Below, piece by piece: positions 1 to 6,953 of a stretch of 7,999 bases of DNA (position 1 is its first letter; every line of letters starts with the position of its first letter). Under the pieces are notes generated by a model. That model had not been told where the DNA came from, did no database searches, and saw nothing but the letters and a program-made list of their open reading frames with translations. The DNA comes from Oscillospiraceae bacterium (GTDB taxonomy: Bacteria > Bacillota > Clostridia > Oscillospirales > CAG-272). Location of the stretch: contig WREN01000095.1 in the NCBI GenBank assembly GCA_009779295.1, positions 1-7,999 on the forward strand. The letters are read 5' to 3'. A program made the position numbers and the translations under genes.

Positions 1-847
1 CGTAATCCTCGCACTTCGGCAGATTAACGTCCGCTTTGATGTACAATTCGTCCGCGCAGTAGAACAACCGCGTGCCGAAATCTTCTTTGCATTTGTCGGC
101 GAACTTTTCAACCTGCCTGATGATTTTTTTACATTCCGAATCAGTGTAAGGTTCAATCGGATATAAACCTTCGCGGTATTTCGTCAATCCCGCAGGCACG
201 ACCGCGACGCTTTCAACGCCCGGATATAATCCCGCTAGCGTTTCCATCGTGTTTGCGAGTTCGCGACCGTCGTTCAAACCCTTGCACAGAACGATTTGGC
301 AGTTGATTTTTATCCCCGCGTCGATGAATCTTTTCATCACGTCCAGAACATTTCCGGCGAAACGGTTGTTGAGCATTTTCATGCGCAGGTTCGGATTGGT
401 CGTGTGCACAGAAATATTCATCGGAGAGGTTTTCATCATGATTATGCGGTCGATATCGCTGTCGTCGAGGTTCGTGAGCGTGATGTAACTCCCCGAAATG
501 AACGACATACGCGAGTCGTCGTCTTTGAAGTAAAGCGATTCCCTGAGTCCGGGCGGCAGTTGATCGATGAAACAGAACACGCATTTGTTGGTGCAATACT
601 TTTGGTCGTCCATGAGAAACGTTTCGAATTCGATTCCGAGGTCTTCATATTGTTCCTTTTTGATGATTACATCGAACAAGTCAGGTCCGCGGTGGATACG
701 TACACGCACCTTTTTCTCGGTCATGTAGAAGCTGTAGTCGAGGACGTCGTTGATAAGGTGACCGTTGATCGCGACGATATAGTCGCCGGCGAGAATACCC
801 GCTTCCGCCGCCGGAGAACCTTGTTTTATATCAAAAACGATAACCAT
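1..847 (-). CDS. PDZ-radical SAM protein, DUF512 family (3' end outside window)
   Basis: The frame is open from the ATG at 845-847 to the window edge, giving 282 N-terminal residues with no stop. Residues 1-60 form a PDZ-like domain (GSPAAEAGILAGDYIVAING). Residues 85-92 carry a radical SAM cluster motif, CTNKCVFC, with Cys85, Cys89 and Cys92 as the expected 4Fe-4S ligands. It continues as FCFIDQLPPGLR, the signature of the DUF512 group (often annotated 'Fe-S oxidoreductase, NifB/MoaA-like'). Further family blocks are SGSYITLTNL and MNISVHTTNP. The C-terminal DUF512 part would lie mostly beyond the edge. The biochemical role of this cytosolic family is not established. The start fits the usual family N-terminus, where the PDZ begins at once, but its ribosome binding site is weak (a GAG-like stretch about 10 nt upstream). 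It lies 54 nt downstream of rpmF and may be cotranscribed with it. I am confident of the family but not of the function. Confidence 0.9.
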   Translation of the reverse strand, partial: MVIVFDIKQGSPAAEAGILAGDYIVAINGHLINDVLDYSFYMTEKKVRVRIHRGPDLFDVIIKKEQYEDLGIEFETFLMDDQKYCTNKCVFCFIDQLPPGLRESLYFKDDDSRMSFISGSYITLTNLDDSDIDRIIMMKTSPMNISVHTTNPNLRMKMLNNRFAGNVLDVMKRFIDAGIKINCQIVLCKGLNDGRELANTMETLAGLYPGVESVAVVPAGLTKYREGLYPIEPYTDSECKKIIRQVEKFADKCKEDFGTRLFYCADELYIKADVNLPKCEDY

Positions 848-872
848 AATTTTCAGCTCTATAACAATATGA

Positions 873-892
873 ACGCGATAAACCCATCGCGT
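873..892 (-). terminator. hairpin between rpmF and the radical SAM gene, possible weak terminator
   Basis: A perfect 7-bp stem, ACGCGAT paired with ATCGCGT, encloses a 6-nt loop just after the rpmF stop. The downstream tail on the minus strand (TCATATTGTTATAG) is only partly U-rich, so it is at best a leaky terminator. It may instead stabilise the 3' end of the rpmF message or act as a processing site. Confidence 0.3.
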
Positions 893-901
893 CCATATAT
901 A

Positions 902-1084
902 TTATGCTTCTTTCTTAATAATTTCTTTACCGTTATAGTTGCCGCATTCTCTGCACACTCTATGCGATAAATTATATTCTCCGCATTTCGGACACTTGCT
1001 CATACCCGGAAGGTCTAACTTCCATACATTTGAACGTCTTTTATCACGTCTTGCCTTTGATGTTTTTCTTTTGGGTTCTGCCAT
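902..1084 (-). CDS. rpmF: 50S ribosomal protein bL32
   Basis: The 60-residue product begins MAEPKRKTSKARRDKRRSNV, the conserved basic N-terminus of bL32. It carries the zinc-ribbon pairs Cys31-x2-Cys34 and Cys44-x2-Cys47, so this is the zinc-binding form. A GTG in frame at 1093 would add three residues but lies inside the Shine-Dalgarno sequence. The ATG at 1082-1084 follows AGGAGGTG (1093-1100) by 8 nt and is clearly the start. The protein is a structural part of the large ribosomal subunit. The gene sits 25 nt after yceD, the usual arrangement across bacteria, and is presumably transcribed from the yceD promoter. Confidence 0.97.
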   Translation of the reverse strand: MAEPKRKTSKARRDKRRSNVWKLDLPGMSKCPKCGEYNLSHRVCRECGNYNGKEIIKKEA

Positions 1085-1109
1085 GCCGCCCACACCTCCT
1101 GTTTACTAA

Positions 1110-1607
1110 TTATTTCTCCAACCACTGTCTTAACACATCAAACCTTGGATCAGGTTCCGTTAAATCGCACCCGCACTTATTTTCGTTGAGGTTTTTCCCG
1201 CACTTCGGACAAAGTCCCATGCAATCGTCACGACACAGATGTTTCACAGGGAATTCCATTACTATTTGCTCAGACAACGGCAACGCAATATCAATCATGT
1301 CATTTTCTATTATTAAATAATCATCGTTGTCTTCGTTCTGCAAAGTTTTCGCGGAAGCGATAACTTTTTCAAACTCAAGCTCGTGTTTACCACCAATTCC
1401 CTCAAGACACCTTGCACATTCGACTTTGTAATTTATCGAACTTGATAATACCATTTTAATGTAACCGTCGTAATTTTTAATATAGCCGCTTATTTTTATT
1501 GGATTCTCTATACCCTGCACAGCATATTCTTCAGGCTGGATTAAATCAAAATCAATTTCTATAGAATCGGTCTCACCGTTCAATATCGGTTTCATGTCTA
1601 TTTTCAA
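1110..1607 (-). CDS. yceD: YceD/DUF177 family protein
   Basis: This 165-residue protein matches the YceD/DUF177 family, which is linked genetically to rpmF and has been implicated in 23S rRNA metabolism. Visible hallmarks are CARC at residues 64-67 and the C-terminal Cys-rich block containing LCPKCGKNLN, with Cys125, 129, 133, 136, 145 and 147, probably metal-binding. I chose the TTG start at 1605-1607 over the ATG at 1593-1595. The resulting N-terminus, MKIDMKPILNGETDS, resembles the family start, and AGAAGGGG (1618-1625) lies 10 nt upstream of TTG but 22 nt upstream of the ATG. It is the first gene after a consensus promoter and is followed by rpmF. Confidence 0.9.
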   Translation of the reverse strand: MKIDMKPILNGETDSIEIDFDLIQPEEYAVQGIENPIKISGYIKNYDGYIKMVLSSSINYKVECARCLEGIGGKHELEFEKVIASAKTLQNEDNDDYLIIENDMIDIALPLSEQIVMEFPVKHLCRDDCMGLCPKCGKNLNENKCGCDLTEPDPRFDVLRQWLEK

Positions 1608-1647
1608 GTGAGATATGCCCCTTCTATATTAAAATATCGTAAAATAT

Positions 1648-1676
1648 ATTATACTATATTTTATTTGTTTTGTCAA
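1648..1676 (-). promoter_or_regulatory. sigma-A promoter of yceD-rpmF
   Basis: On the minus strand TTGACA (1671-1676) and TATAAT (1648-1653) match the consensus exactly with a 17-bp spacer. The start of transcription would fall near 1641, leaving a leader of about 34 nt before yceD. Strong vegetative expression would suit ribosomal protein L32. The stop codon of the short remnant frame at 1673-1759 lies inside the -35 box. Confidence 0.85.
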
Positions 1677-1759
1677 TATGGTAAATCTAATTTTTTTAAG
1701 ATTTCTTCCGGTGATATAACTTTCACAGGCGAACCTTCAAAATAGAGTAGGGCTGGCAT
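1673..1759 (-). pseudogene. short open frame, possible thioredoxin-like C-terminal remnant
   Basis: A 28-codon frame starts MPALLYFEGSPVK and ends SPEEILKKLDLPY before TGA. The pattern of a Pro followed by a hydrophobic strand, a Gly turn, a second strand and a final helix resembles the last beta-beta-alpha unit of a thioredoxin fold after its cis-proline. The frame is closed upstream by a TAA about 30 nt before the Met codon, and no CxxC portion is present in any nearby frame. If it derives from a gene, only the tail is left, and it overlaps the yceD promoter. The assignment rests on pattern only and could be chance. Confidence 0.25.
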
Positions 1760-1860
1760 TCCGAAAATTAAAAGGAGAGGGCTTTAAGGGAAGGCGATAT
1801 CCGTTTTCTCTGGTGTTCGACCAGCGATGATGTTGGTGGGTTCGTTTTGACGTTTGCTTA
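1760..1860. other. non-coding stretch after the accessory operon
   Basis: No gene is visible here. A 5-bp inverted repeat, CTGGT-gttcg-ACCAG, lies near 1819-1833. No U-run follows it on the minus strand, so it does not look like an intrinsic terminator for the operon ending at 1861. The G-rich block around 1772-1793 resembles intergenic repeat-type sequence, but I cannot show copies in this window. Confidence 0.4.
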
Positions 1861-2415
1861 TTAATGCGTATAATACTTCTCCGCATGATATTGAAACAGG
1901 CTTTTTAACATGGACGTGATGTTACTTGTTGAAACAGTCGCTCCGGCTATGGTGTCGGCATCGATACAATCAAGCTGCATGCCGTAACCTTTCCATGCGT
2001 CGAATTCAACTTTCGCGGCGCGTACCAACTTCTGCACAAAATGTTCATCCATGTATTCCTGCGTATATTCGGAGATGTAGTAGTTTGGGTTACTGTCGCC
2101 CCAAAGACCCATATTATTACCGAAACTTATAGCGCGTATTGCCGCTTCGTCCGATGATGGTTTCGTATTAAGCAGTTCGACATAGCAAACGGTATAATAG
2201 TTGACAAGTGCGTCACGGCATGTGCAGGAAACGAATGCCACTTGATACGCCGTAAACGTCGATATACTCTGTTCAAACAAGATCACCGCTTTATATGTTT
2301 CCGCCGTGCCGCCGGAGGTGTAATGGGTAAATTCAAACTCCGTGTAGTGACGCTCAGGAGCGTGACTACAGCACGTCAGACATACTACCAATAAGATGAT
2401 AATAACTATTTTCAT
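1861..2415 (-). CDS. small lipoprotein with C-terminal FMN-attachment (flavinylation) motif
   Basis: The 184-residue product has a short hydrophobic signal, MKIVIIILLVVCLTCCS. The likely lipobox is LTCC with Cys16 lipidated, so it should be anchored on the outer face of the membrane. Near the C-terminus DADTIAGATVST fits the D-x-x-[SA]-G-A-T motif of FMN_bind domains, in which Thr160 would receive FMN through a phosphoester bond made by ApbE. A CTCRD block at 64-68 and WGDSNP at 105-110 precede it, but I do not recognise them as a named domain. The ATG at 2413-2415 overlaps the upstream stop as ATGA, which suggests translational coupling. An in-frame TTG at 2427 would add four residues and is less likely. 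It is the last gene of the operon and probably carries a redox-active flavin. The motif is clear, but the overall fold assignment is moderate. Confidence 0.75.
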   Translation of the reverse strand: MKIVIIILLVVCLTCCSHAPERHYTEFEFTHYTSGGTAETYKAVILFEQSISTFTAYQVAFVSCTCRDALVNYYTVCYVELLNTKPSSDEAAIRAISFGNNMGLWGDSNPNYYISEYTQEYMDEHFVQKLVRAAKVEFDAWKGYGMQLDCIDADTIAGATVSTSNITSMLKSLFQYHAEKYYTH

Positions 2416-3080
2416 TCCGTTATCCAATGAAGCCGCGTGAAATCAATATAAGCATAATCGGCACGCCATGTCGCATAAATCTTATCTCCGCCCGCATCCT
2501 CCGGGTAAACGGTTAATTCCAATGTGTTCTTTCCGGTATAACTCCAGTTAGCTCCGGTATTATATAAAAGATTTTCATTCCAACCCAAAAATATAAGCAA
2601 AGATTTCATCAAACCGGAATAACCTCCGCCGCCGCACATGAGAAATATCGCCTTATCTTTTGGAAAAAGCTCATTCATAACCATATTGGATTCAATAAAA
2701 TTCGGAGTTGCCGAAGCGATACTGCCATCTTCCTTCCATGTAAGCGCATACAGACAAGGTCCGCTATATGCTCCAGAAACGGGAAGTTGTGAAAGCGTTG
2801 CGATAAACGGGTAAGGAACTACACTGAACCCTTTAATCGTGCGAGTTAAATCCGCTTCGCCGCCTATCGCGGCAAAGTCAGCGGGATCAAAAAGCATACG
2901 CACGTCGATGTATTCAACATCATCTCTGCCAAGATAGTTGTCAATCGTATCCATGTTGATGTTTTTATCAACGCCGAACATACTGTTGCTGTCCGTTTCC
3001 GGTAAAGGTAAAACATTAACGGCAGAACAGGCGGATAAACATAAAACCATTAAAAATATAATAACCTTCTTCATATTCAT
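2412..3080 (-). CDS. lipoprotein with extracytoplasmic rhodanese-like domain
   Basis: This 222-residue protein starts with a lipoprotein signal, VLCLSAC, with Cys18 as the lipidation site. It continues as a rhodanese-like domain. VEYIDVRMLFDPADF at 55-69 matches the conserved D-V-R strand. GFSVVPYPFI corresponds to the G-H-I-x-G-A region. LMCGGGGYSG at 148-156 supplies a candidate catalytic Cys149 at the base of a glycine-rich active loop. SLLIFLGW and GANW fit the closing helix and C-terminal motif. Rhodanese domains carry persulfide sulfur or bind thiols, and here the domain would act outside the cytoplasm. The ATG at 3078-3080 forms an ATGA overlap with the preceding gene, and an in-frame ATG two codons later is possible. 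Its 3' end overlaps the start of the FMN-motif lipoprotein. The family is fairly sure, the substrate unknown. Confidence 0.8.
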   Translation of the reverse strand: MNMKKVIIFLMVLCLSACSAVNVLPLPETDSNSMFGVDKNINMDTIDNYLGRDDVEYIDVRMLFDPADFAAIGGEADLTRTIKGFSVVPYPFIATLSQLPVSGAYSGPCLYALTWKEDGSIASATPNFIESNMVMNELFPKDKAIFLMCGGGGYSGLMKSLLIFLGWNENLLYNTGANWSYTGKNTLELTVYPEDAGGDKIYATWRADYAYIDFTRLHWITE

Positions 3081-4051
3081 TCGGCTATTATTTCAACGAC
3101 AAGTTTACAGTAAGCGCTCGACGCCGTTTCCGAACATGGAGCGAGCCAAACCGTACCGTCTTCACCTAATTCTTTATCCTTTTCTATAGCCACAAGTGTG
3201 TGGTCACTATTGATAAGGTCTTTCGCAAGTTCGGTTTTGTAACCATCATTCGCGATAGCTGTCACTTTTGTGTAACCTTTCACCCCGCAAGCGTTCAGAA
3301 CATCAGCGAGTTTATATCCGGTATAACCCGCTTCAACTTGCTCACCATTCCTGTTGACGGTAACGGCTGTGATTTTGTAAATCTTCAATCCGGCAAGCGT
3401 ATCGTTTGTGACCGTTGTGCCGTTTACTAAGAATGAGTATGGTTCAAATTCTACTTTATCGGTTCTGTCGAGAATTTCCGGCAGAACTCCGCTCGGAATG
3501 TTACCGGTTGCGGAAGCTGTCGGATTTTTTATATCAGGCGCGTTTTCGGTCGTGTTGACAAGGATTGACGCCGTACCTTTCAAGTAATTCCCGGTAACTT
3601 TGTCGCTGCACGGAGCCATCCACGGAGAACTTGCGAATGGCGAACCGTCCTTTGTCATAGCGAGAAGTGTCGTTCCTTCGTATATCACATCGCCTTTAAG
3701 CGTGACGGTGTAACCATCGCTTGCCGTAGCTTCAAGCCACACATAGGTTTCATTAAGTCCGGCGGCTTGTAATATATCTTTCATAGCGAACCCTACGTAA
3801 GTTACTGTGGTCTCTGTACCGGAACTGTTCACAGATGTAGCTTGAACGCTGTACATTGGATATTCGGCAACGGTGTTTTGTGTTATTTCGATACCGTTGA
3901 CGTAAATACTGAACGCAGGGATAGTAATCCCTCTGACTTCTTCGGCAACAAGACCGTTTGGTACAGGCGATTGATTATTTTCGCCGTCGGAACATGAGAT
4001 AATACTTAACATAAGTAATAGTGCGAGAAGGATTGGTAATAGTTTTTTCAT
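3077..4051 (-). CDS. lipoprotein with two sulfite-oxidase-like (Oxidored_molyb) repeats
   Basis: The 324-residue product has a signal MKKLLPILLALLLMLSIISC with lipidation at Cys20. Two tandem repeats of about 120 residues follow (roughly 45-165 and 203-323). Each has the order FSIYVNG or YSFLVNG, a 'Y-x-G-[FY]' strand leading into a helix (MKDILQAAGL, LADVLNACGV), a DGY turn, an L-[LV]-A strand, and W-[ML]-APCS. This matches the compact sulfite-oxidase-like fold seen in Oxidored_molyb proteins, here without an obvious complete molybdopterin site. The repeated Cys148 and Cys306 in the APCS motif are notable. The ATG at 4049-4051 has AAGGA 11 nt upstream. It lies 37 nt after the 954-residue gene and ends in an ATGA overlap with the rhodanese lipoprotein. 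It probably works with the large anchored protein upstream, and cofactor content is unknown. Confidence 0.75.
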   Translation of the reverse strand: MKKLLPILLALLLMLSIISCSDGENNQSPVPNGLVAEEVRGITIPAFSIYVNGIEITQNTVAEYPMYSVQATSVNSSGTETTVTYVGFAMKDILQAAGLNETYVWLEATASDGYTVTLKGDVIYEGTTLLAMTKDGSPFASSPWMAPCSDKVTGNYLKGTASILVNTTENAPDIKNPTASATGNIPSGVLPEILDRTDKVEFEPYSFLVNGTTVTNDTLAGLKIYKITAVTVNRNGEQVEAGYTGYKLADVLNACGVKGYTKVTAIANDGYKTELAKDLINSDHTLVAIEKDKELGEDGTVWLAPCSETASSAYCKLVVEIIAE

Positions 4052-4088
4052 TTGTTTGGTTTTCCTTTCGGTTAATAAATATAAATTT

Positions 4089-6953
4089 TTATTCCAAATT
4101 GCCTGAACCGGGAACGGTTACGACAAGTTTGTTGACATATTTGACGGACGCGCCTTGATTCGTTTCCGCGATAACGCGCAGCGGACCTGTACCGTTACCC
4201 GCGAGTCCGGTGTAACCTTCATGGCTTTCAGAATCCACAAAAGGTAATCCGTTCACGGCATACGCGATGATAAGCGGTTTTCTGTTGCCGTCGCCGTCTG
4301 CGATTCCTAATTCAAATCCCTCTTTGTAGAACACACTCAAAAGGTCGTTCTTATAACCATCAACGGCGTAAACAGTAATTGCAATCGGGTCGTCTATTCC
4401 CGGAACATTTCCGGCGTAACGCTTGATAAACTTCCAGATGTCGATCCCTTCACACTCACCTATATCAAGTACCGAATACTTTTCACGCACGATCAAATCT
4501 GTCATTTCCTCAAGCTCTCCTACCGTGAATACCTGAGTCCATTCGCTGTCGTCATTTCTAACGGTGAACGTAAATTCAAAATCGAGGAACTCGCTGTAGA
4601 TGTCGCTCATTGAATGTCCCCATGAATCAATTTCGTTCGCCGTTACTTCGACCGCGATTATGTCTTTAACAATTTCCGATTCGATGACAAGAACCAACGG
4701 ACCTCCGTCATCATTAACAAGCGGAAATCCAATCATCACGTCTTCACCGACCACACCTTTGCCGTAAGCAAGTAACGCTATATTGGTTCTTGATTTCAAT
4801 TTCGATAAAGGATATTGATAACTATTTCCTTCAGAATCGTAGAAAATAACATCACCTGCATTACTTTTAATACCGATTTCTATGAACAAATCGTAAACAG
4901 GTATGCCGCGGAAGCGCTGTTGACCATAATCGAGGGTTTTTATTAATCTCTGACGGCTTTGTATTTCGCCGACCGTGAATGTCATATTCCTCTCAAGACC
5001 TTCGCCGTAAAAATGTATGGTATTATTGGCGTAATGGTCGAGATGAGCGTAAGCGTCCGGGATAAGATCGACGGTTATTGACGTAACGTTGAATATTGAA
5101 ATATCGCCGTTATCAATGAAAACCGCCAAGGGGCCGCCGTTGTTCTCAACGGTGTAATACGCGGGTTCGGATTCAAGCGTGGGATTTAATGCGATGTTTT
5201 TAATATATCCCGGATCATTACTGTTCACTACCATAGGCGAACCGTTTTTGGCGAAGGCGATAATATCTTTTCCAACTAGTGAATTTAAATTCACCGTAAC
5301 TGTATCATTAAAAATCACGGTTCCGTTAGTTCCGGGCAAACCGAGGACTTCCATCAGAAAGTATTCGAGGTTGACGCCTTCATATACTGCGTTCTGATAA
5401 TGATCCTTTACTCGCGCGGCTTTCTTTATATTGCCGGTAATGTTTTCACCGTAAATAATATCTTCTATGTCGCCGACGGTCATGATGTTTTGTTGTATCA
5501 AACCACCGTCCTCTCCGTTGACGGTTACAGTCAGAGTATTATTTGCAAGCGCACGGTGCGCCTGAACTTCGGTGTATTTATGTGTATTGTAAAGTACATC
5601 CTGCCCGACAATGACGTCCCTCAAGAATTTGACTTGGTTAGACCCGTTTGGATGGTTATACTGAGTTTTGCCGAACACTATACGCATAGGACCGCCGTCG
5701 TTGGATAACCCTGAAAGATAACCCGGGTCTTGCTTTGTGATGGTGTAGGGGTAATTATTCACACCGTATGCGAGTAGCACCGGATAACCTGTCTGTACAA
5801 GGTCGGCGTTCGTCGGGATATAACTGCCGTCGCCTGCGTCTACGGCGTTTTTGTTGTAGAAACCGAATGTGTCGGGATAGGACAACGTATCCACTGAAAA
5901 GCTCTCCGGCGATAAAAATCCATCGTCGGCTATAAATCTGACTAATGTTGTCCGCGATTTACTAAGTCCCATTGTTTGCGCCTCGTCCATGCCGAGATAC
6001 AACAGAAGTTTGTATAAATCAAGTCCTTCATATTCGTTGACGTACCAATAGGCGTTATTCGCAAGGCTGTACAAATCTGAATATCCTATATCGCCGTCAT
6101 ATTGCGCAAGTTCTTCCAATTGTTTCACAGTGAAATTCATTTCGCACCCTAACGCTTCACCGCGGAATGTTATGATATAATCCGTGTACCTGCTCGAACC
6201 ATATAACCCCGTATGCGTAAATCCCGGTTCGTTTTCTTCACATATGTACACATAGGCTACATTTGTAAACTTATGCTTTTTACTTTCCGAAGCATCCATG
6301 TCATACACAAATTTTAGGCAACCGTCCGAATTGTCGAGTTTGACGATGTAGCCTTCTGAACGTTCTTTCGGGTTTGCCGCATCGAACACAAACGGAGCGA
6401 TATACTTTTCATCAAGCGTACCGACTCCATATGCAAGAAGATATGGTCTGCCGCGTTCATGTGCCGCGATAATATCAGCGATTGTGATGCTTGCGATCGT
6501 GACGCGGTTACTGTTTTTGAGAAGCACTTTATATGCTGTGTCAGTTAAAATTATACCATTGTCGCCTTTAGTCATGCCGGTAAGCAAATAATAAAGGTCA
6601 AGCCCTTCGTAGATACGTGAACCGTTTGAATCAGTATACACGCCGCGAAATAATCCATCGTTCCGGTTTTCAATTTCGCGCATAGACAGAGGGATGCTTG
6701 AAACCACAGCAGGGCCTTCGACGGTTACAGTCGCGCCTGCGATAGCGTCGACATTATACGGCAGCTTATCCGAAGTCGTGATACCGCCGTTGTTGATGTG
6801 TTTGTACGGACTCAGCGTAAAGTCGATACTCGTAAAATTCGGAAATATTATTGTACCTTTCGGAAGGAAAACAAATATCAATACCGTTGCGATTAATAAC
6901 ACTACGACGGAAGCGAGAATTATAAATTTCTTGTGTTTTTTAATGTTTTTCAC
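4089..6953 (-). CDS. membrane-anchored protein with flavinylation motif and five sulfite-oxidase-like repeats
   Basis: This 954-residue protein (numbered from GTG) has a basic N-terminus and one membrane segment at about 10-30, with the rest outside. Residues 69-75, DAIAGAT, form an ApbE-type FMN-attachment motif with Thr75 as acceptor, not inside a full-length FMN_bind domain. Five diverged repeats follow at about 85-240, 258-450, 470-632, 645-772 and 790-948. Each has an [FIM]-T-V-[GK]-[ED]-[IL]-like block, an E-G-[LVI]-[DN]-L-Y-x-L-L helix (YEGLDLYYLL, YEGLDLYKLL, YEGVNLEYFL, RGIPVYDLFI, CEGIDIWKFI), a LLAYG strand, and most end in GGP-L-x-V. These are hallmarks of Oxidored_molyb/sulfite-oxidase-like domains. 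Only four cysteines occur (212, 238, 270, 834), so a Mo-thiolate site in every repeat is excluded. The GTG at 6951-6953 directly abuts the Shine-Dalgarno sequence. An ATT three codons later has ideal spacing, so the true length may be 951. It is the first gene of the operon, downstream of a terminator-containing leader. Confidence 0.75.
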   Translation of the reverse strand: MKNIKKHKKFIILASVVVLLIATVLIFVFLPKGTIIFPNFTSIDFTLSPYKHINNGGITTSDKLPYNVDAIAGATVTVEGPAVVSSIPLSMREIENRNDGLFRGVYTDSNGSRIYEGLDLYYLLTGMTKGDNGIILTDTAYKVLLKNSNRVTIASITIADIIAAHERGRPYLLAYGVGTLDEKYIAPFVFDAANPKERSEGYIVKLDNSDGCLKFVYDMDASESKKHKFTNVAYVYICEENEPGFTHTGLYGSSRYTDYIITFRGEALGCEMNFTVKQLEELAQYDGDIGYSDLYSLANNAYWYVNEYEGLDLYKLLLYLGMDEAQTMGLSKSRTTLVRFIADDGFLSPESFSVDTLSYPDTFGFYNKNAVDAGDGSYIPTNADLVQTGYPVLLAYGVNNYPYTITKQDPGYLSGLSNDGGPMRIVFGKTQYNHPNGSNQVKFLRDVIVGQDVLYNTHKYTEVQAHRALANNTLTVTVNGEDGGLIQQNIMTVGDIEDIIYGENITGNIKKAARVKDHYQNAVYEGVNLEYFLMEVLGLPGTNGTVIFNDTVTVNLNSLVGKDIIAFAKNGSPMVVNSNDPGYIKNIALNPTLESEPAYYTVENNGGPLAVFIDNGDISIFNVTSITVDLIPDAYAHLDHYANNTIHFYGEGLERNMTFTVGEIQSRQRLIKTLDYGQQRFRGIPVYDLFIEIGIKSNAGDVIFYDSEGNSYQYPLSKLKSRTNIALLAYGKGVVGEDVMIGFPLVNDDGGPLVLVIESEIVKDIIAVEVTANEIDSWGHSMSDIYSEFLDFEFTFTVRNDDSEWTQVFTVGELEEMTDLIVREKYSVLDIGECEGIDIWKFIKRYAGNVPGIDDPIAITVYAVDGYKNDLLSVFYKEGFELGIADGDGNRKPLIIAYAVNGLPFVDSESHEGYTGLAGNGTGPLRVIAETNQGASVKYVNKLVVTVPGSGNLE

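Noticed and set aside
213..596. 127-codon minus-strand open frame
   Set aside because: It is in another frame of the radical SAM gene, His/Arg-rich, with no recognisable domain.
296..970. 224-codon plus-strand open frame
   Set aside because: It lies antisense to the radical SAM gene, whose minus-strand frame has clear domains and Fe-S motifs. Its translation has no family resemblance and a low-complexity acidic/valine character typical of an antisense shadow.
1819..1833. CTGGT-gttcg-ACCAG as terminator of the accessory operon
   Set aside because: The stem is only 5 bp and no U-run follows on the minus strand.
5400..5708. 102-codon plus-strand frame inside the 954-residue gene
   Set aside because: It is antisense to conserved repeat 3 and repeat 2 sequence, and shows no ribosome binding site or domain.
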